Shown piece by piece: positions 35,231-46,269 of a stretch of DNA of 64,000 bases. How positions within the stretch are numbered: the first letter of the stretch is position 1; the number at the start of each line of letters is the position of its first letter. The notes below the pieces were generated by a model that worked only from the letters and a program-made list of their open reading frames with translations, did no database searches and was not told the DNA's origin. A program made the translations under genes and the position numbers. Origin of the DNA: Dryocosmus kuriphilus. Lineage: Eukaryota; Arthropoda; Insecta; Hymenoptera; Cynipidae. The DNA lies in assembly GCA_038277395.1 (NCBI GenBank), contig CM076196.1, positions 132,553,410 through 132,617,409 on the forward strand, read 5' to 3'.

Positions 35231-36884
35231 ACCTATAATTACAAACGGCTTACTGCCCAGCCTTTACTACTTCTTTTCCGACAGATAAATATCGAAATGT
35301 TTGACTTTTGAAAGTGCTTCTAAGTAACTGATTCAATATTTCTTATCTAACTTTAGTATAAATAATTCTGTTATCCTATCTGGATGAAGAGATGTAGATA
35401 GTGAATGTGTGTTGTATTGTATGAGTGCGTGTAAATATAAAATTTATGAGTTCATATTTTTATGTAAATATCTTGTAGATATAGTAATTTTAATTAATAA
35501 AAATGATCATTTTGTTGACTTATCTTTTCCTTTATTACAATAACCTTACAACTATAGGTAATATAAAATTTAACTATACTTTTTACATTAATTTAACATT
35601 ACTTTAACTTTACATTAACATTACTGTAACATTAGTGTAACATTACTCTTTTTTTAAAATTTATTTTATTGTAATTAATTCTGAAATCTAATTTAACGCA
35701 TAGCCTTTTCAATATCGGTTTTATATTTAGCGAGGAGGGGTGAGAAGAAAGGTGTGGAAGAGGTTGTAATTAAATAAAATACTCAAAATTCTGCACTCAA
35801 CGATACAAGCCTTCGAACAACAGTTAGGAGTTCTAAAACTTATAATAACCAAAATGAGTGTTGGTTAAAGAAATTAGGAATTATATGTATATACATTTCA
35901 AAATTACATTTCTTAACCAAGTACTTATTACACATAAAAATTACCTCAAATTTAACCTATTAAAAGAACTGTACAATATTGAGTAAAAGAAAAACGATTG
36001 CATACATACTGCTATGCTGGATCTATTTTTGAAGTCCCTGTAAGAAACACTGAAATAATCTTTAACACAACAGAGTAATATACTAAAAATCCAATTCACT
36101 TAGCTGAAACACTGCAATAGTAACATGGTTAGTGAAGTATTGTTGATATTAAAATATGCTATTATCAATGAAAAAAAAACATATGTTTCTTCAGCCAAAA
36201 TTTAACTCTAGTTAAAATAAATCCACTTCAAGGGATAACAAGGCAAACTAGATTAATAATGAATAGAGTGCGCCACCATCGACCACACTGCTTTCCATGT
36301 ATAGTTGTAAGCGCGTTTCTTTATCTTCTTTACTAGATGTGAGCCTTGTCGTCTAAGTGGGTTTGTAATATTGATTTATGTGTTAATTAAGTGAAATGAT
36401 TGATTTCTGGCGTACTGGTACATATAAGGAATTTTTTCAATGATGTTAATACTAAAATTAACCTCAATTAACTACTAAAATGTATGAGGAAGAGAAGGAG
36501 GAGTATCAGGAGGAGGGATAGCAGCAGGAGAGTGAGGAGGCGGAGGAGAGGAGAATCATTATGCAGTTGAAACAAGTAGGTACTGAAAATGTTGTATTCA
36601 ATTATTACGCACCATAAATCATATGTTAGAAGCTTCAAAAGATGTGATGAGACCCTCCTGGACTTAGAAACTAAAGTTAATTCAAATGATAAATGTGAAG
36701 AAGAAATACACATATATCCTGAATATTAGGTTTATTTAACTTATTGCATTACAGTAAATTCTTACATTATAACTACAAGAAGTTGTGAATCCAATCATTC
36801 AAATGATAATTCAACTATTAGGAATATTGAACCAACAGTTGCTAAAGTGTAGACATCAATTAATAAAAATAGTATCATTCAATA

Positions 36885-37150
36885 GTAACAGCCTCTCTTA
36901 ATTCATTAATGATTGAAATTATTTCGAGAACCTTATTTCAGCTTTCAGCTGATTGTGATTGTAAAAGTGAGGGCATTCTATCTACCAAATCATTCGGATC
37001 TTCCCAGTATTCTAATTTTTTTTTCTATTTCATATTCAGAGGAAATGTCACCTTCAGCATCAGCTTTATTATTATCATCATTATTATTATCATCCTCATC
37101 CTCATCTTTGTTATTACCATCATCATCAGAACCATCGTTGATTGGCATGG
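36885..37150 (-). pseudogene. Acidic Polinton small-ORF relic, U1
   Basis: The minus strand from about 37150 reads MPINDGSDDDGNNKDEDEDD and further Asp/Asn repeats, then in another frame EDPNDLVDRM and, near 36925, EIISIINELREAVTIE before a stop. This is the same tail as at 1-211. The plus-strand frame with poly-Ile here is its shadow. Confidence 0.55.
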
Positions 37151-37271
37151 ATGGTGAGCCAACGATGAATCAATGATGAATCTGTGTTAAACTCGTCCGT
37201 GGAATTCATTATACAAAGTATATGCTTGTACTAACTAGATGTCAAGTTCTTTTTAATAAAAAAGAAATTTG

Positions 37272-37342
37272 AACCTCGACGTGATTTGAACACGCAACCT
37301 TCTGATCTGGAGTCAGACGCGCTACCGTTGCGCCACGGAGTT
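37272..37342 (-). tRNA. tRNA-Trp-like gene (anticodon CCA), U1 copy, probably a pseudogene
   Basis: 71 nt, minus strand. Stems: acceptor AACTCCG / CGAGGTT (one C-A mismatch, one G-U), D stem GCGC/GCGC, anticodon stem TCTGA/TCAGA with loop CTCCAGA (anticodon CCA), T stem GCGTG/CACGT. A box TGGCGCAACGG and B box GTTCAAATC are kept. Repeated with the U unit, so it moves with the repeat. The acceptor stem differs from a normal tRNA-Trp. Confidence 0.75.
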
Positions 37343-39297
37343 GTATGACTTCATTCAGCTCAGTGCAGGTGATACTGCTGTGCAAATTTAATGCAATATT
37401 GATGTATTTGCAAGAGTCCAAAGAGAATATTCTTTAATAAGAACTTCAAATAACGCGGGCCAATGTTGAGGAAACAATTTTTTTTAGTAGGTGGAGGAGG
37501 ACGAGGAGGAGAAGGAGGAGAAGGATATATGAAATCAAAACTGGTGGCCGAACTTCTTACAGACACTTTCAACCATAGTTTTTAACCCTATCAAAGGGTG
37601 TTCCCGCGTTGTCCTCAGGGTAGGGCTTCATATCTCTTCTAATGACTTCGGTGGCTATGCTGTCGGTAGCGTAGCTACTGGTAGGGTCTCTCAAGCCAGA
37701 CAGGCAAAGAACGAAGAAGAGAGGGACAAAGAGGAACATCTAGGGGAAGGAACCCCGAACATAAACGAACGATGGGCAAGTGTGACAGAAACAAATTACC
37801 CCAAGTGAGTACCAATCTCACCGAGGATTCCGACTGTGTGAAAGCACCGGTGGTCGTCGCCGGCTCCAAGAATTTTGGGGGGAGCCAATCATACAAAAAG
37901 GGCAGCACGCCCGAAAAAGTATGTGGGGCTTTCACAGAAAATGCCAGTACTCTCAGGAATATACTGGAAGAGAGGATTTCATAGGTCGAAAGACTTGAAA
38001 AGGTGGTCAAGGCTACCTACAAGTGCAAGATAGAGTTCTGCGAAATCAGTAGCAGCCTTTCCCTCCAAGCGGAAACACTACGGGGGCACGAACTTAAAAA
38101 CTGGCTTGAAGACCTAAAAAACGAGAAAGACGAAAGCGATGCTTTGGACGAGCTGCTCAGCAAAAATCAGAAGCTTCGTAGACAAATCCAAAATACTGAA
38201 GCACAGCAAAAAAATCCTGCAATAGAGTGCGAGCACTGCGAAAGAAAGCGAAAAATCCAAACGCGCAGAGGACAACTCAAAAGAGAGGATGATTTCGCAA
38301 ACTATCAGGAAGTCACTGAAGAAGACTGGTACGCGGGCATCTTCGCAAAGGCCAAAAATATGCAAGGACATATATGGGAAGCAAATATGGATTGCGAAAT
38401 TATTTTTCGCTGCAATAAAAATATCACATCAACTCATTGAAAAGTGGACAGAGCGATTGACAAATTTGGTGGTAGAAAAGGCCTAATGGCCGAAACCAAA
38501 AAGGAAGGAGAAATCGCTACAATGGCACACTCTATAGGTGTTCCCGATCAGACGGGAAATTTTAACCAGACCACCAGGTGTAAACTTTACTCAATTCTCA
38601 ACGACTCAGTGGAAAGAAATGAAAATGAAGACAATTTGCTCTTCAAATCCCTTTTAGGTATAAAAGAATTCGTAATAAGGCACAAAAGAAGGAAAGTGGC
38701 GGTTCCTGAAATAGAAAACGTCTGTCGTGCGACGATTGTCCGAATGTTGGAATTTCTGTTTGCCGACACCGAGACGCAAATAGAAACATACAGACCTGGG
38801 TTGTCAAGAAAGCAGCAAAACCCTGAAGATGAACAAAGGAGTCAAATAAGAGACACTAGGAAACGACAGGAAGCAAAAGCCAATGCGACAAACAGAATAA
38901 AGCTAAGCCGAGATGCAGTGTTGGTGCATGTGCAAGGTAAAAAGTATGCAGAAACTCTGAAAAGAGTCAAACAGGCTATAAATCCTGCTGAAATAGGAGT
39001 GGACTGGACATCCAAGGCATCAAAAGTACCAGAAAAGGAGAATTTCTGCTTACGGTTCAAAATGGTATGGACAAGATGGAAACACTATTATTTTCTATTT
39101 TTGATTGTAAATGTCTGAATAGATTTGATATTTGAATTCTTATAAGAAGGATGTTGGAAACTGACCTTTTCTTCAGACAATTTATAGAGTATTCAGAGGA
39201 GTTGAAAAGCAGGAAATCTACTTTATCTGAACTCAATGATAACTCTTTTTACGATTTTTAAACAAAATCCGAAATTATACAAATTTTCTAAAAAATC

Positions 39298-39369
39298 ACT
39301 GTGGACCGGATTTGAACCGGCAACCTTCTCAATTCCAGTGAGACGCGCTACCAATTGAGCCACCACAGC
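39298..39369 (-). tRNA. tRNA-like gene, anticodon GGA, minus copy
   Basis: 72 nt: acceptor GCTGTGG/CCACAGT, D arm GCTC/GCGC (one mismatch), anticodon stem TCTCA/TGAGA with loop CTGGAAT, 5-nt variable loop, T stem GCCGG/CCGGT. Anticodon GGA would be Ser, but the long Ser variable arm is missing, so it is not a normal tRNA-Ser. A and B boxes present. Confidence 0.6.
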
Positions 39370-39676
39370 CCACCAGTGAAAATTTTAGAACTTGTATTTA
39401 CCGATCTATGATGGAAAGATTCAGCGTAGAGTGTATTATGTCAGTGCACTTTATGTATAGAACATTATTATTTTCTATTTTTGATGGTAAATGTCTGAAT
39501 AGATTTGATATTTGAATTCTTATAAGAAGGATGTTGGAAACTGACCTTTTCTTCAGACAATTTATAGAGTATTCAGAGGAGTTGAAAAAGCAGGAAATCT
39601 ACTTTATCTGAACTCAATGATAACTCTTTTTACGATTTTTAAACAAAATCCGAAATTCTAAAATTTTCACTGGTGG

Positions 39677-39748
39677 GCTGTGGTGGCTCAATTGGTAGCG
39701 CGTCTCACTGGAATTGAGAAGGTTGCCGGTTCAAATCCGGTCCACAGT
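39677..39748 (+). tRNA. tRNA-like gene, anticodon GGA, plus copy
   Basis: Same 72-nt sequence as the minus copy, 308 bp away and inverted. Internal promoter boxes TGGCTCAATTGG (A) and GGTTCAAATCC (B) fit RNA polymerase III. The stretch GGTAGCGCGTCT and AGAAGGTTGC are shared with the tRNA-Trp-like genes here, so it may descend from tRNA-Trp. Identity uncertain. Confidence 0.6.
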
Positions 39749-40314
39749 GATTTTTTAGAAAATTTGTATAATTTCGGATTTTGTTTAAAAATCGTAAAAA
39801 GAGTTATCATTGAGTTCAGATAAAGTAGATGTCCTGCTTTTCAACTCCTCTGAATACTCTATAAATTGTCTGAAGAAAAGGTCAGTTTCCAACATCCTTC
39901 TTATAAGAATTCAAATATGGAAACACTAAAAAAAGAACTGCGAGAGAAAGTTCCGGAAGCATCAACGTCCCTCCTGGTCAGAAAGAAAATAGTCCATGTC
40001 AAGGACATGGACGAACGCAAGACAGTCGAGGAAATAAAAGAGGCAGTGACCAAACAAATAGATCTCAGATCTGAAAATTACGAGGTGAGAGCACTACGAC
40101 CAGCATATGGAAATAGACAGAATGTGAACATGGTGCTCTGTGAATCGGATGCTGACGGTCTCATACAAATAGACAAGCTCAAAATGGGTTGGACGAACTG
40201 CAGGATCATGGAAAGGAAGAAGGAGACACGGTGCTCCCGATGTTGGGAACTCGGGCACTTCAAAAACCAATGTGCTGGAGTGAACTGGCAAAACTTCTGT
40301 CTGAAATGCGGGCA

Positions 40315-42290
40315 GGAGAGACTGGTGGAGCGACAAAATTGCGGAACTTCGGAAGGCGTGCCATAAAAAGAGGAGAAAGCACACAAGAAAAGCGAAGAAA
40401 AACCTTCCTGCACTAAAGAGAGTCCGGTGGGAAGAATATGTCCAGTGCAAAAAGAGCTACAGAAGAGCATTAAAGCATCCAAAAGAGGCAACTGGGATAA
40501 AGTTCTAGACGAAGTAGACAGAGATGTATGGGGGAAGGGCTACGAAATAGTCACGAAAAGGACCATAGGACAACCCCCGAAACCCCACCTAACTATACAA
40601 ACAGTAGAAGCAGTGGTAAAACACCTCTTTCCAGTGCACGAAGCGGTGAACTTTAAGTGAGCAGAAAAAGCAGTCTTTAGCAGCTTCACAGAATAAGAAC
40701 TAAAGATAGCAAGCAGGAAAATGAAGAATAAGAAAGCTTGAGGACCAAGAAACATACCTCCAGAAATAGTAAAACAAGTAGCGCTATACAGACCAGAATA
40801 CGTTCTCCACGTATACAATGAGCTGTCCCGAAAGGGAGAATTCCCAAAAGTTTGGAAAAGAGCGAGATTTATCCTGCTTAGAAAGAAAAGCAAACCTATA
40901 GAAAATCCTAGTTCCTACAGGCCTATCTGCTTACTAGATGTGGAGCGCAAACTGTTTGAACAGCTGATTTTGTTAAGGCTCAAGAAGGAACTCGAAAGAA
41001 CGGAAGGCCTGGCGGAAAACCAGTTTGGCTTGAGAGAAGGCTGACAAACGGTAGATGACAACAAAAGAGTAGTGATGGCCGCAAAACGAGCGGCTTCATA
41101 CACCAATCAGTGCAAACGCCTTTGTGCGGAGCTCCAGAAGGATCAGTGCTTATACCGACTCTATGGAATGTGCAATACGACGGACTGCTGAAACTAGAAC
41201 TTCCAGAAGGAGTTGAGCTAGTAGGTTTCGCAGATGACATTGTCATGGTTGCAAAAGCAAAACATTGACAAGCTCTGATGAATCAAGCAAATAGGGCCAT
41301 ACAAAGAGTAGTCCAGTGGATGGAGGGAAGGAAGCTCAAGCTTGCTTCCGAAAAGACTGAAGCAGTAGTGCTTAGAACAAAGAAGAAGTTAGGCCCTATA
41401 AAATTTGAAATACAGGGCATTACCATCCGTCCAGGTAAGGCACTAAAGCAGCTGGGGGTATGGCTGGATACTAAGAAAAACTTCCATGAGCACATAGGCA
41501 AGACGGTCCTAAAAGCGGAAAAGACGATGACAGCCCTTGCAGGTCTCATGCCAAACATAAGGGGGCCAAGAGCGTCTAAAAGATGAATTCTGATGAGCGT
41601 AGTACACTCTCAAATGCTGTACGCAGCCCCGATCTGGCAGGAAGCTATGCAGAGGTTAAACAAAAGGAAAAAGATGTCCAGGATACAAAGGATCATAGGC
41701 ATCAGAGTGTGCAGTAGATATCGCACAGTCTCGACAAAAGGGGTGAGAGTCATAGCAGGCATAGCGCCAATAGAGTTGCTAGTAGAAGAGCGATACGAAG
41801 TCTATGAAGGACGAAAGAGAGAGGAGGCCAGAGCAAACCCGATAGGGAGATGGCAGGAGAAGTAGGAAACAGCTACTTCCCGGATATCCAAACATGGTTA
41901 AGCAGACCGTACGGGGAAGTGGATTACTTTCTGACACAGGCACTATCGGGTCATGGCTGCTTTAGAAAGTACCTTTTTGACCGGAAAAGGTCGGCTATGG
42001 ACAGATGTCCGTATTGTGAAGAGCTCGACGACGCACATCACACCCTGATCTCACGTAGAAGGTGGGAAGAGCAAAGATGCGAGTACCGGCGAGAGACAGA
42101 CACATTATACAAAACAAGGAACATGAAGGCAGACAAGTACACTGAAAAATGAAGACAGCACACGCATTGAAGTTATGCTAACGCGGTTCCGATACGATGC
42201 GCCAAGGACAAAAATGAGGAGGTGTTTTAGTCGGTAGGAATCCGACACTACCCGAACAAAAGCTGTGTGTCTTATGTAACATTTCCCCTC
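40315..42290 (+). pseudogene. LINE2 ORF2 remnant: reverse transcriptase without endonuclease
   Basis: Begins in the linker after the endonuclease (WWSDKIAELRKACHKKRRK), then WDKVLDEVDRDVWGKGYEIV. Reverse transcriptase motifs: GPRNIPPEIVKQ, SSYRPICLLDVERKLFEQL, LAENQFGLREG, VGFADDIVMVAKAKH-type box (with FADD Asp pair at about 41230), WMEGRKLKLASEKTEAVVL, IKFEIQGITIRPGKALKQLG. C-terminal finger RCPYCEELDDAHHTL. Stops near 40658, 40696, 40741 and 41042 and several frameshifts; the segment around motif A is deleted near 41110. Dead copy. Confidence 0.85.
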
Positions 42291-42323
42291 CTTCAAAAAA
42301 AAAAAAGAAAACATAGTTTTTAA

Positions 42324-42657
42324 AATTCCAAATTACAATTTCTGCAATCAAAATATACCATTTTCCCTGTTCCAGCTCTAAAAACGTTTCTTGAAATTTC
42401 AAAACTACAATTTGCGCAATCAAGTCACAACATTTTCCCTGTTCCAGTTCTAAAAACGTACCCTGAAATTTAAGACTATTCCCCTTTTTTAAGCTCATAA
42501 AACTGAGGAGGAGGCGTGTAATGACCATGAGCATGCTCATGGTCCTTATCCGCCTCCTCCTCCTCAGTTTTATGATCTGGAAAGGAGAGTATAGATTTCA
42601 ATTTCAGGGAAGGTTTTTAGAATGGGTACCGGGAGAATGTGTGCATTATACGAGATA
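42324..42657. repeat. 72-bp tandem repeat and perfect-centred hairpin at a U end
   Basis: 42324-42467 holds two copies of 'aaattccaaa(c)tacaatttgcaatcaa...ccctgttccag' (about 72 bp). 42497-42582 is an inverted repeat: CATAAAACTGAGGAGGAGGC pairs with its complement, and the centre is the palindrome GACCATGAGCATGCTCATGGTC. No gene. Confidence 0.75.
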
Positions 42658-43483
42658 TTATTCTTCATATTTATTACAGATATGGTGATCGTCAAAGAAA
42701 CGTTTCATACACAATGATTTCTTACACCAAGAACATGTAATAACTGACGTCGCATCATAATATGCACATTTGACTTGTGAATATCCTTCAAACGCAAAAT
42801 CTTCGGGATTTTCGCAATCTTATGTCCTGCTATCTACATATCCACTTTTATAACATGAGTATTGAAAAAGCTTTATATACCTTGGAGATTGATAGTTGAT
42901 AGTGAACAAGAGATTGGTGTTTAATAATATTGTTTCTTAAGTGTAGATTTATGTCATAATTATGTAATAAAACATCATCCGAAAAACGTTTAACAAAATT
43001 TTTCCATACTCTGAATCCATATACGTCTAATGGCTGGATCATACCTGTGGTTCCTTTTGGAATTACTTTAGGTATGACAGTTTTACCAGTAGGTGCTTCT
43101 TTTTTTCTACAGTGTCGGTACAATGCCCAGTCCATGAATCCAATAAAAATACACTTGTACTTCCAGTATTAGGAAAAAATATTTCTTTCAGATACTTATT
43201 GAAATGGTCTATAAAACACAGGTAATGCATTTTAAGTAGAGTAAAAAGATGTTCAAAGTTATAAAAATAAAGGAAAATATAAAAGTAGCTTCGCATACCT
43301 GATGTAAGCTTCCCAGATTTTGAAGCCGTTACGAATACATTAGATGGTCTGAATAATGTTTGTTCTACTACTGGTCCAAATCTCCCACTTGGTTCCTTTA
43401 GGACCATAAATAATGGAGAAAACAATCATCCGTCGGCACTGATGATAGGTTGAATTGTGTAGCTGTGCGTAGTCGACATTTTT
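42658..43483 (-). pseudogene. Pogo-like DDE transposase, U2 copy, with one intron
   Basis: Minus strand: HSYTIQPIISADG, then a TGA, LFSPLFMVLKEPSGRFGP, RPSNVFVTASKSGKLTS, intron 43209-43298 (90 bp, GT-AG), DHFNKYLKEIFFPNTGST, LLDSWTGHC, IPKGTTGMIQPLDVYGF, FSDDVLLHNYDINLHLRNN, and a C-terminal Cys/His cluster (CSWCKKSLCMKRFFDDHHIC) to the stop at 42658. The three Asp of the DDE_1 domain can be placed in ISADG, LLDSW and QPLDV. A two-base insertion in the A run after DTVEK and a later frameshift and stop make it inactive. Confidence 0.75.
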
Positions 43484-43499
43484 TTGACACTATTGTTGG

Positions 43500-43682
43500 T
43501 CTATTCTCCTTGGTCCGTTTTTTTTCACTATCCCCAGCTGTGTGTTCCTCTTTATCACCAGGGAAATCAAAGGCGACGGGCTTGTTGTTGCCATTGTTAG
43601 TACTAAAGACAATATTAATGAAGCGTGACAAAGTAATCGAGTCGAAAGAGATCCCCTTGGAGCTCGCATTAACCAGTTTCAT
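43500..43682 (-). pseudogene. N-terminal block of the heat-shock-promoter gene, U2
   Basis: ATG at 43680-43682 opens MKLVNASSKGISFDSITLS, FINIVFSTNNGNKPVAFDF, PGDKEEHT and a basic EKKRTKENRPTIVSKK. I do not recognise it. It lies about 200 bp downstream of the TATA box and runs into the pogo-like transposase in a neighbouring frame; a seven-A run separates the two frames. Possibly the N-terminus of a fused protein. Confidence 0.5.
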
Positions 43683-43877
43683 GACAGGTTCGAGGCTCCC
43701 ATCAGCCTGCAGGTCAAGTCCTGTGTCGACTTGTTTTGAGCAGGAGTTATTCAACGTTTACAGTGAAATCAATAATGGGTGATTAACTAGATGTCGAACA
43801 GTCTCTTCAGCGGAGGATCCAGGTACGTTTGCCTTAGGACTGAATCTGGACAAAATGAGCTGTGATGCTCTCCTTCG

Positions 43878-43987
43878 CTTTTATACACTTTGTTTCACCC
43901 CTACCATACGAAACGATGACGCATGCAGACTGAACTGGTTTCAAGCACCAGTGAAAAGAATTTTGTCGGGAAGTTTCGAGAAGCTTC
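43878..43987 (-). promoter_or_regulatory. Heat-shock element and TATA box, U2 copy
   Basis: 43970-43987 reads GAAgtTTCgaGAAgcTTC, four perfect HSF units. The TATA box TATAAAAG (minus) is at 43878-43885, 84 bp from the element. This layout is that of insect hsp70-type promoters. Confidence 0.78.
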
Positions 43988-43999
43988 TCACATAAATTT

Positions 44000-44234
44000 T
44001 AAAAAAATACTAGAGCGTTCTCTGATCTCTATCTATTCTAGGAACACCCCACCAAACGTGTTAATACAAGTTTAGAAATTCATTATATAGGTACATTTTT
44101 AAGATATTCTAACCGTCGTCGTGAGAGTAAATTTACTGCTTTTTTCCGAGAAGAACACTTAAAAAAAAGAAAGCAATAAATAACCAAGAATGAATGTTAG
44201 AAAACGCTTTATCTAAAAGTGTAATCGATAGTCG
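44000..44234. other. Conserved upstream region of the heat-shock promoter, U2
   Basis: Non-coding, matched at 22500-22735 (U1) and 62795-63045 (U3). Contains 'cgttttctaacattcattcttgg' and a poly-A run. No gene seen. Confidence 0.5.
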
Positions 44235-45555
44235 TAAATTAGAGAAACTGATAAAAATGACGAAAAATAAAACAAAATAAAATAGAATGTAAGGAAAATA
44301 AAATAAATAAGCAAATAAAGTAAATAAAATAAAAGGAAAATAAAATAAAATAAACAAAATAAAATAAATCAAATTAAATACAATAAAATAAACTAAAATA
44401 AGTATAATAAAATAAAATCAAACGAAAAGAAATAAAATAAAATAAAAGGAATATAAAATAATTAAAATAAAAGGAAAATAAAATAAATAAAATAAAAGGA
44501 AAATAAAACAAAATAAAATAAAACAAAATGAAATAAAATAAAGTAAAATACAGTGAAATAAAATTAAATAAAGTAAAAGGAAAATAAAATAAAACAAAAG
44601 GAAATTAAATTAAAAAAGGAGAAAAATGAAATGCAAGAAAACAAAACGAAATAAAATAAAATAAAAGGAAAACAAAATAAAATAAAACAAACTGAAATAC
44701 AATAAAATAAAATAAAATAAATATAATAAAATAATATCAAACTAACAACAATAAGATAAAATAAGACGAAAATAAAATAAGATAGAATAGAACAAAATAA
44801 AATAAAACCGAAAGACATAAAATAAACTAAAAGGAAATAAAATAAAAGAAAACAAGGCGAATAAAATAAACTGAAGTAAAATAGATCCAAATAAAATAAA
44901 ATAAGACAGAATAAGATAAAATCAAATAGAATAAAGTAAAACAAAATAAAATTATACAAAATAAATTATAGTCAAACAAGGGGAAATAAAATGAAATAAA
45001 ATAAAAGGCGAATAAAATAAAACAAAGCAACACGAAATAAAATAAAATAAAGCAAAAAGAAATAAAATAAAAGAGAAAGAAAATGAAATAGGATAAAACG
45101 AAATAAATAAAATAAAACAAAAAGAAATTAAATAAAGTAAAAGGAAAATAAAACAAAATAAAACAAAATATAATAGAGCCAGACAAAATAAAATAAAACG
45201 AAACGAAATAAAATAAATAAAAAAAAATATGATAGAATAAATGAAACAAAGCAAAATAAATATAATCAAATTTAAAAAAATAAAATGCAATAAAATTAAG
45301 TGAAATAAATAAAATATAAGGAAACAAAACGAAATAAAATAAATAAAATTACTGGAGTAAAATTTAAAAAAAATGGTCTAAAATAAAACGAAGCAAAATA
45401 AAATAAAATAGAGCAAAATATAATAAAACAATATAAAAGGAAAAATAAAATAAAGAAAAAATATAGAGTAAAACAAAATAAAATAAATAAAATATAACAA
45501 AACGAAATAAAATAAAATAAAAGAGAAAAAAATAAAATAAAATTTGAGAAAAAAA
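44235..45555. repeat. TAAAA-type array, complete in U2
   Basis: About 1.3 kb of degenerate TAAAA, CAAAA and AAGGA units. The order of variants is matched inverted in U3 and in pieces in U1. Long Phe/Leu/Ile/Tyr frames on the minus strand are composition artefacts. Confidence 0.9.
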
Positions 45556-46269
45556 CTGACGGAGAAAAAGAGATGAGGGAAAAGAGAATCAGGGAAAAAG
45601 GTTAGGGGAAATTGGATTAGGGGGAGAGGAGGTATAGAGAAAAAAGGTAATTAGGGAGGAAAGTAGATAGATTGTGATCCTACAATATTTTTGGTCGACC
45701 TTACGAGCGACGCACAACTATGAAATGCTTAAATAATTCATTTCTTGGTAAACTTTAAGATCAAACAACGCTAGACTTTTCAATTTTTTTTTCAATTTTC
45801 AATTTGTTGACAAAGTCAAAGACCGACCAACTTGAGTCTTATGTTTTACGAAATTCTTTGAAAAATATTACAGCATATCTCTAAAATGTTATAACATAGA
45901 TTTAAAGTGTTTTAAGTAATGCGTTTGTCAGTAATAATCGGAGAGTGAACCTATTTTAGAAATCTGAATTATTTATCCAACTATTGTGAGAACCATCAAA
46001 TCCTAACCTATAATTACAAACGGCTTACTGCCCAGCCTTTACTACTTCTTTTCCGACAGATAAATATCGAAATGTTTGACTTTTGAAAGTGCTTCTAAGT
46101 AACTGATTCAATATTTCTTATCTAACTTTAGTATAAATAATTCTGTTATCCTATCTGGATGAAGAGATGTAGATAGTGAATGAGTGTTGTATTGTATGAG
46201 TGCGTGTAAATATAAAATTTATGAGTTCATATTTTTATGTACATATCTTGTAGATATAGTAATTTTAAT
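45556..46269. repeat. U2 Polinton-like segment left of the Merlin element
   Basis: Matches 34745-35498. Contains the chromodomain tail on the minus strand at 45957-46006 (GFDGSHNSWINNSDF, stop). Otherwise non-coding. Confidence 0.7.

Larger units (their letters stand above)
34713..37585. repeat. U1 right part: array remnant and decayed Polinton-like segment
   Basis: Starts with about 70 bp of the TAAAA array, then non-coding DNA matching 45.5-50.77 kb (U2, Merlin excluded) and, inverted, 50.79-52.36 plus 60.36-61.6 kb (U3). Minus-strand relics inside: chromodomain tail at 35181-35230 and acidic ORF at 36885-37150. 35570-35650 has short TAACATTACT repeats. 37487-37530 is a GGAGGA-rich purine tract next to the tRNA-like gene. 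Confidence 0.8.
39088..39916. mobile_element. tRNA-bearing foldback element inserted in LINE2
   Basis: 829 bp flanked by ATGGAAACACTA on both sides (39076-39087 and 39917-39928), a 12-bp duplication of LINE2 sequence. Built as: block A (39088-39291), tRNA-like on minus (39298-39369), spacer, second direct copy of A (39466-39660), tRNA-like on plus (39677-39748), inverted A (39749-39916). The terminal 'ggtcagtttccaacatcc' repeat is inverted at the two ends. No protein gene. Confidence 0.85.
37772..40315 (+). pseudogene. LINE2 ORF1: gag-like protein, interrupted
   Basis: Start MGKCDRNKLPQVSTNLTEDS; then KAPVVVAGSKNFGGS, a coiled coil (38003-38440), a Lys/Glu-rich region, and RDAVLVHVQGKKYAETLKRV, the R1-type central domain. 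The insertion 39088-39916 splits the frame. After it come METLKKELREKVPEA, one full CCHC knuckle (CSRCWELGHFKNQC) and half of a second (CLKCGQE), where the sequence jumps into ORF2. Frameshifts near 37985 and 38440. Not functional. Confidence 0.82.
37586..42311 (+). mobile_element. R1-type LINE with endonuclease deletion (LINE2)
   Basis: Flanked by a 12-bp target duplication CATAGTTTTTAA (37574-37585 and 42312-42323); U2/U3 carry the uninterrupted site. 5' UTR 37586-37771, ORF1 37772 to about 40315, ORF2 remnant to about 42290, and a poly-A tail at 42296-42311. A tRNA-bearing element (39088-39916) is inserted in ORF1. ORF1 shares its N-terminus (KAPVVxAGxxxFGG) with LINE1. Dead by deletion, stops and frameshifts. 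Confidence 0.92.

Noticed and set aside
36909..37157. Ile-rich small proteins at 36909-37157 and 50098-50349
   Set aside because: Antisense of an Asp/Asn-rich Polinton-like frame.
39298..39748. Functional tRNA-Ser(GGA) genes
   Set aside because: The anticodon fits, but the long variable arm of tRNA-Ser is absent and the D stem has a mismatch; kept only as tRNA-like.
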